Assembly (NCBI GenBank): GCA_029747585.1
Contig: JAPEVF010000113.1
Location: 42,696-106,695 of the forward strand
Length of the DNA: 64,000 nucleotides
Direction: 5' to 3'
From: Pleurotus djamor
Taxonomy: Eukaryota > Basidiomycota > Agaricomycetes > Agaricales > Pleurotaceae
Positions 60,327-64,000 of this stretch are shown piece after piece. A program made the translations under genes and the position numbers. The notes under the pieces are model-generated. The model was not told the DNA's origin. It saw only the letters and a program-made list of their open reading frames with translations, and did no database searches. How positions within the stretch are numbered: position 1 is the first letter of the stretch; every line of letters starts with the position of its first letter.

Positions 60327-60664
60327 GCGCATGTGACTTGCATGCTCGTCTGACTCCTGTCCTGACTCCTGAGGCATCGGAGGCTGTTGGAGGCACCTTG
60401 CGCTTGGTTTCTTCGAATTCAAAGTCTTATCGCTGTCAACTGAGAATGGTATGGATCTCTCCGGCTGCTCACCCAATAATAGCTCCCCCTGTTACCTCAA
60501 CTTCAAAAGTTCAACTTGTCGGCGAGTCGCGACAGACTATCAGTCAGCTGACCTGTGACGTCACTCAGGACTCGGGACTCGGGGACTCGGGGTCTCATAT
60601 ATCATATCTCAACGTCAACCTCCGACTCTCCTCCCTCCACGAGTTTGCGTCTTGTGCCGTCACC

Positions 60665-63569
60665 ATGGCCATGCGCAAATTGCGCCGCCCGCTCACGCGT
60701 TTCCAGTTTTTTGTCGCGCTTTACCTCTACAGGCACTTCGAGTTTGACAAAAGCAACCCAGATACTGCGACTATCCACGCCTTCGTCGCAAACATTGATC
60801 CCACATTGCCGCCCACAAACGACTTCGTAGAGCATGCGGGCGATGCCGCCCACAACCTGGCCGTCCGAGCTGCAAGCACCGCCTATGTAGACAAACACAC
60901 TCCACTCTTTGGGATCATCAGAGATGCTGCCATTGAAGTATGTCTACCTCTTCCATGTTCTGATTCCAATCCTGACACTTGAATCTAAGTTTCTTTATGA
61001 ATGGATGATCAAGAACGACACTATGGGGCGCCTTTTTGCAAGTGGTGGGCTTGATCCCAAAGTATTCAAGCTTAACAAGGAGCAAGATGCCGCCCTTGCG
61101 GAGTACCTTGCGGACACCACCCAAGTACCGCCAAAGTTTGTTTCCGATTTGATGGAAGCTGAGGCTTGGGGAATTGTCCGTTCGATGGGCTGGCATGCTC
61201 TGGAGGTCCATTATGAGGCGAACCTCCATCTTGTGCTGCGGGAATTATTTTTTACCTTTGAAGGGATGCTAAACCTTCTACCAAACTTTGAGAAGACTGT
61301 TCTTGCGGACGCCTACACTCGCTGGCTTCTTTATCACAACAGCGATGTCGACCCTGACCACAACTCGATGTACTTGGAGGAGCTCAGGAAAGTCCCTGTT
61401 TCGGAACTTCAAGCGTGGCTCGAACCCGTCAAGGGGATACTCCAACGTCCTCATCCCGAGTCGTGTACTTCCGATTTTCACCAATTTCCATTGGCATTCT
61501 TAGGCTTTGACCGCATCACCTATGCCCTGAGATTTCAAATCGACGATAGATGGTCACAAACTCGAGTATCCATAGCAGGTGGTGCTGCCTTCGGCACGGT
61601 GGGTACTATCCATACTCCCATTCATGATTTTAGCCTTTGGTTAATAACCAGCTTGGTAGATCATTCAAAGGATGATTCTCTGTGACGAATCGCTCTCCCT
61701 CTTGGTGAAGAAGGCAAACTTTGATCCCTGGGCATCAACTGCTGCGCCTGAGTTGGTCGCTCAGCGCTTTTCGGCGGCGGTTGCTGAAGTATACCAAAAC
61801 AACCGTAAAGCGGCAGAAGACATGCTTGACACCACACTGGGCGTCCTTTTGCGGTTTGCCGTTGATGTTGCTAGGACGTTGTATGTTTCTATTGTTATCA
61901 GCCTTCCCTTCTCCTGATATATCCTGACCAACAGTGGCTTGCACCCGGAGATGCCAGATCTACCCTACAGCCTTGTGAACACGTCTACTCAAGCATCTGA
62001 ACTCACCTCAACCTCCGAGGATAGTGTTGCGCTCGTTGCGACTCCCTCATCAACGGCCCAAATTTTCCAAGGTTTTGAATATACTCGCAGTGATACCCAT
62101 TGCCAATTCACCTACCAACATGCCTTGCCTGGAGGTGACTTTCCTTTGGTGTTTTCTTCTCCTCAAGGCATGCTATCAGTAAATCCGACAGCGGAGTCAT
62201 TGTTTGCTGCTTGGTCTGCGTTCTCATCTCTTGCTGGTGACCGCCCACACAATCCCCCCNATGGTGCCATCAAATACGACGCCCCAGGATCCTCCCCCCT
62301 TTGGTCCCTCACGGCCGGCTATTAGCTTGCTTGCATCTTCTTCCCGTAGTCTGGGGGCGTCCTCTCACCATGGTCTGATGAACCGGAAGCATGACTCTGG
62401 GGCAGTATCCTCCAATTCGACTCCTGGCCCATCTTCTCGACGCGGTCCCTTTGCCCAATCTGGTCGCCTACCGCCTGCAAACAGTTCGTCAATTCCACTA
62501 CATCGTGAGATGACACCCCGAGATTGCCCTTCTGCACCCACCAACACTCAGTTGCCGATCCCTGTGTCCTCTTCCGGGATTGTGTCCTCTCGTCATATGT
62601 TACCTGGTCGACCCGGCAGTCACACGTTGGACGTCAACTCGACTCTTCGTGCCTCACATTCCCACCAGGTTGGCCCAGTTCAGTCCAAAGTTCCTATCAC
62701 AACCCCGACTTCAAATGCCTTGCTTAGGGCGCCGTCTCGCCCCCGCATTTCTGCTCAGTCTGCCGGTACTCAGTCTTCATTGCCCACCCCTACCCGTGCC
62801 GCTGCTCCCTCTTGTTCCTCCCGTGGGTATCCCTCTGGCAACCAGCCTGAGCGACAGTCACGGATCCCTGTTCATGGCTCGTTCTCTTTGCCTTCAAATA
62901 AGATAAAAGAGGTCTCACCCGAAGTTACTACCTCAGTCTTGTCTAGTACTCGCACTTCGCACGCAGCATCAAATGACTCTGTCCTTAGAAGGGGAATACC
63001 TCGACGTAGCAGCTCCGCTCAGCTTTGCCATCCTCCGCCTAATAGTTCATACACAACATCCTCCAAGTCTGACAGCAGGGCTCAGATCGCAGCGACCCAA
63101 TCTACACAATCATCCAATAGGCACGTATTAGCCACCGTCACCGTTGCCTCATCCTCCAGTCCCCTTCGGTCACCATCCTCCCAAGGAAGTACTCTGGTAC
63201 AACCCACCGCCCGCTCTTTGCCATCTGGTCCGTCAGCATCGTCCAATGCTCGAATTCGTGGCCCGATCAACACGCTAATAACATTCGCCAACACTGTGGA
63301 TGGAAGAAGGCTGTCTCAAGGCGGGCAAAACAGGCAGGGAACCTGTAGGCAACCTGCTCAAGGTGTCCGCTCGCAGCGCAAACAAGGCCGAGACATTTCC
63401 CAAGACAGAAGAGCTGGAAGGAAGGATGCTACATAGTAGAAATTGTGTATACAACGTGAAGGGGAAGATTGTTTGGTTGTATGACATTGATGTCGTTTTG
63501 CTTCGCAATTGGGAGTTCCACGAGCATGGTTCTTGGGTCTCATTCATCCATCTGGTGTCACGAAGCTAG
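60665..63569 (+). CDS. Unrecognised protein, helical head and Ser/Pro-rich tail
   Basis: Spliced gene starting MAMRKLRRPLTRFQFFVALY. Introns at about 60,937-60,989 (joining RDAAIE to FLYEWMIKND), about 61,600-61,661 (joining GAAFGT to IIQRMILCDE) and about 61,879-61,934 (joining VDVART to GLHPEMPDLP). The N-terminal 350 or so residues are helical and rich in Leu, Phe and Asp; the rest is disordered, rich in Ser, Pro, Thr and Arg. Near 62,260 an N after a C-run separates two frames: one stops at 62,325, while the other stays open to 63,436. A single base error would join them. Near the end two frames are open (stops 63,436 and 63,569). No domain, transposase or enzyme motif recognised. Confidence 0.6.
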
Positions 63570-63690
63570 GTTGAAGCTAGGAGAGCTTCAGGCCTCAGTG
63601 CTCAGTACTCAGTGCTCAACGCGATTACAGCGCGACCAACGTGACAGGCGCGTGGCTCGTCCGCGAGCCGTGACGCAGCGTGGTCACGTG

Positions 63691-64000
63691 GTCACGATGT
63701 GACAAACAGGTCATCACAACGCGATCGTAACGCTTGCCACTCCCTAGTACCAAGCGGTGCACTATTTGATGATCAACAAAAGACAACAACGTGCAGTATA
63801 AGATGAGGCAGTTCAACTGCATCAAATCCTCACTCTGAGCCCCAGCGCGTAAGTCCATTCATATATCATATCATCGATTCAAACAACCCAACTGACCTTC
63901 TTCTCTCCAGCTTTGTCATTCTACAGATTGCGACTTCGTCGGTTCCTGAGCGCCCTATCTCGCAAGACCGCCAGGCCAGGGACAGCTCATAGAGCGCCCG
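63691..64000 (-). repeat. Right arm of 310-bp inverted repeat (cut by window end)
   Basis: Reverse complement of 60,017-60,326. It carries the mirror-image outward TATAAG (63,797-63,802) and intron (63,849-63,910, GTAAGT...CTCCAG). The repeat probably continues past 64,000. Confidence 0.9.

Larger units (their letters stand above)
60017..64000. mobile_element. Candidate inverted-repeat element carrying one gene
   Basis: Long, near-identical inverted arms enclose a 3.36-kb centre with one gene of unknown type. This is the shape of a terminal-inverted-repeat transposon or a gene-bearing derivative. No transposase motif or target-site duplication is visible, and the outer boundaries lie outside what can be tested. 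A palindromic duplication or an assembly artefact remains possible. Confidence 0.4.

Noticed and set aside
60159..60353. 64-codon frame (MDLRAGAQSEDL...) found in both inverted arms
   Set aside because: It is repeated only because the arms are identical. It runs antisense to the outward intron and shows no protein-like pattern.
63275..63547. Minus-strand frame near the end of the orphan gene
   Set aside because: Antisense shadow of the Ser/Pro/Arg-rich coding region.
1..64000. CRISPR arrays, bacterial operons, ribosomal RNA or telomere repeats
   Set aside because: None was seen. The spliced fungal gene structure makes the bacterial features irrelevant.

Overview
This is nuclear DNA of a filamentous basidiomycete, most likely an Agaricomycete. 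The genes are dense, sit on both strands, and are broken by many 50-65 nt introns with GT...AG ends. The protein set also fits: two delta-12 desaturase paralogs of mushroom type, a cerato-platanin, a fungal Zn2Cys6 regulator and a monocarboxylate-type MFS pair. Scattered single Ns (dense at 5.6-6.1, 13.6-23.7 and 47.4-52.6 kb) are usually substitutions that keep the reading frame. At least one, near 62,260, appears to hide an indel. All gene models were spliced by eye. Outer limits are firmer than internal exon edges.

Layout. 1.3-6.7 kb, minus strand: a USP25/28-like protein whose catalytic Cys and His are both replaced, then the tRNA dihydrouridine synthase DUS3. 7.2-13.0 kb: a lipid cluster of delta-12 desaturase (minus), HSL-type esterase (plus) and a second desaturase (plus). 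14.7-25.2 kb: serine palmitoyltransferase subunit LCB2, an SZRD1-like SUZ protein, a Cys-Gly dipeptidase, UDP-glucose dehydrogenase and a SNF2 ATPase. 25.9-31.6 kb: an EST1/SMG7 protein, a small KPWE-motif protein resembling the peroxisomal factor PEX39, and an ArfGAP. 31.9-42.7 kb, minus strand: cerato-platanin, an F-box-like protein, two tandem MFS transporters and MRE11. The MFS pair arose from a direct duplication of about 3.1 kb that left truncated copies of both flanking genes at its centre. 43-46.7 kb: a kinase-like gene with an early stop, and a membrane-anchored protein of unknown function. 48.4-54.9 kb: a Zn2Cys6 regulator, mitochondrial ribosomal protein uL14m and hexokinase. 56.7-58.6 kb: a partial, possibly chorismate-lyase-like gene and acireductone dioxygenase.

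The last 4 kb differ from the rest. Two 310-bp inverted repeats (60,017-60,326 and 63,691-64,000), identical by eye, enclose an unrecognised Ser/Pro-rich gene. Each arm carries a TATA-like box and a well-formed intron pointing outward. Three diverged copies of a roughly 200-bp unit lie outside and partly inside the left arm. This is the best candidate for an undescribed element. The right arm runs off the window, so its true ends are unknown.

Most other genes are housekeeping: tRNA modification, sphingolipid synthesis, glutathione turnover, UDP-glucuronate supply, mRNA decay, vesicle traffic, DNA repair, glycolysis and methionine salvage. The lineage-specific interest lies in the lipid cluster, the inactive deubiquitinase, the MFS duplication and the inverted-repeat element.
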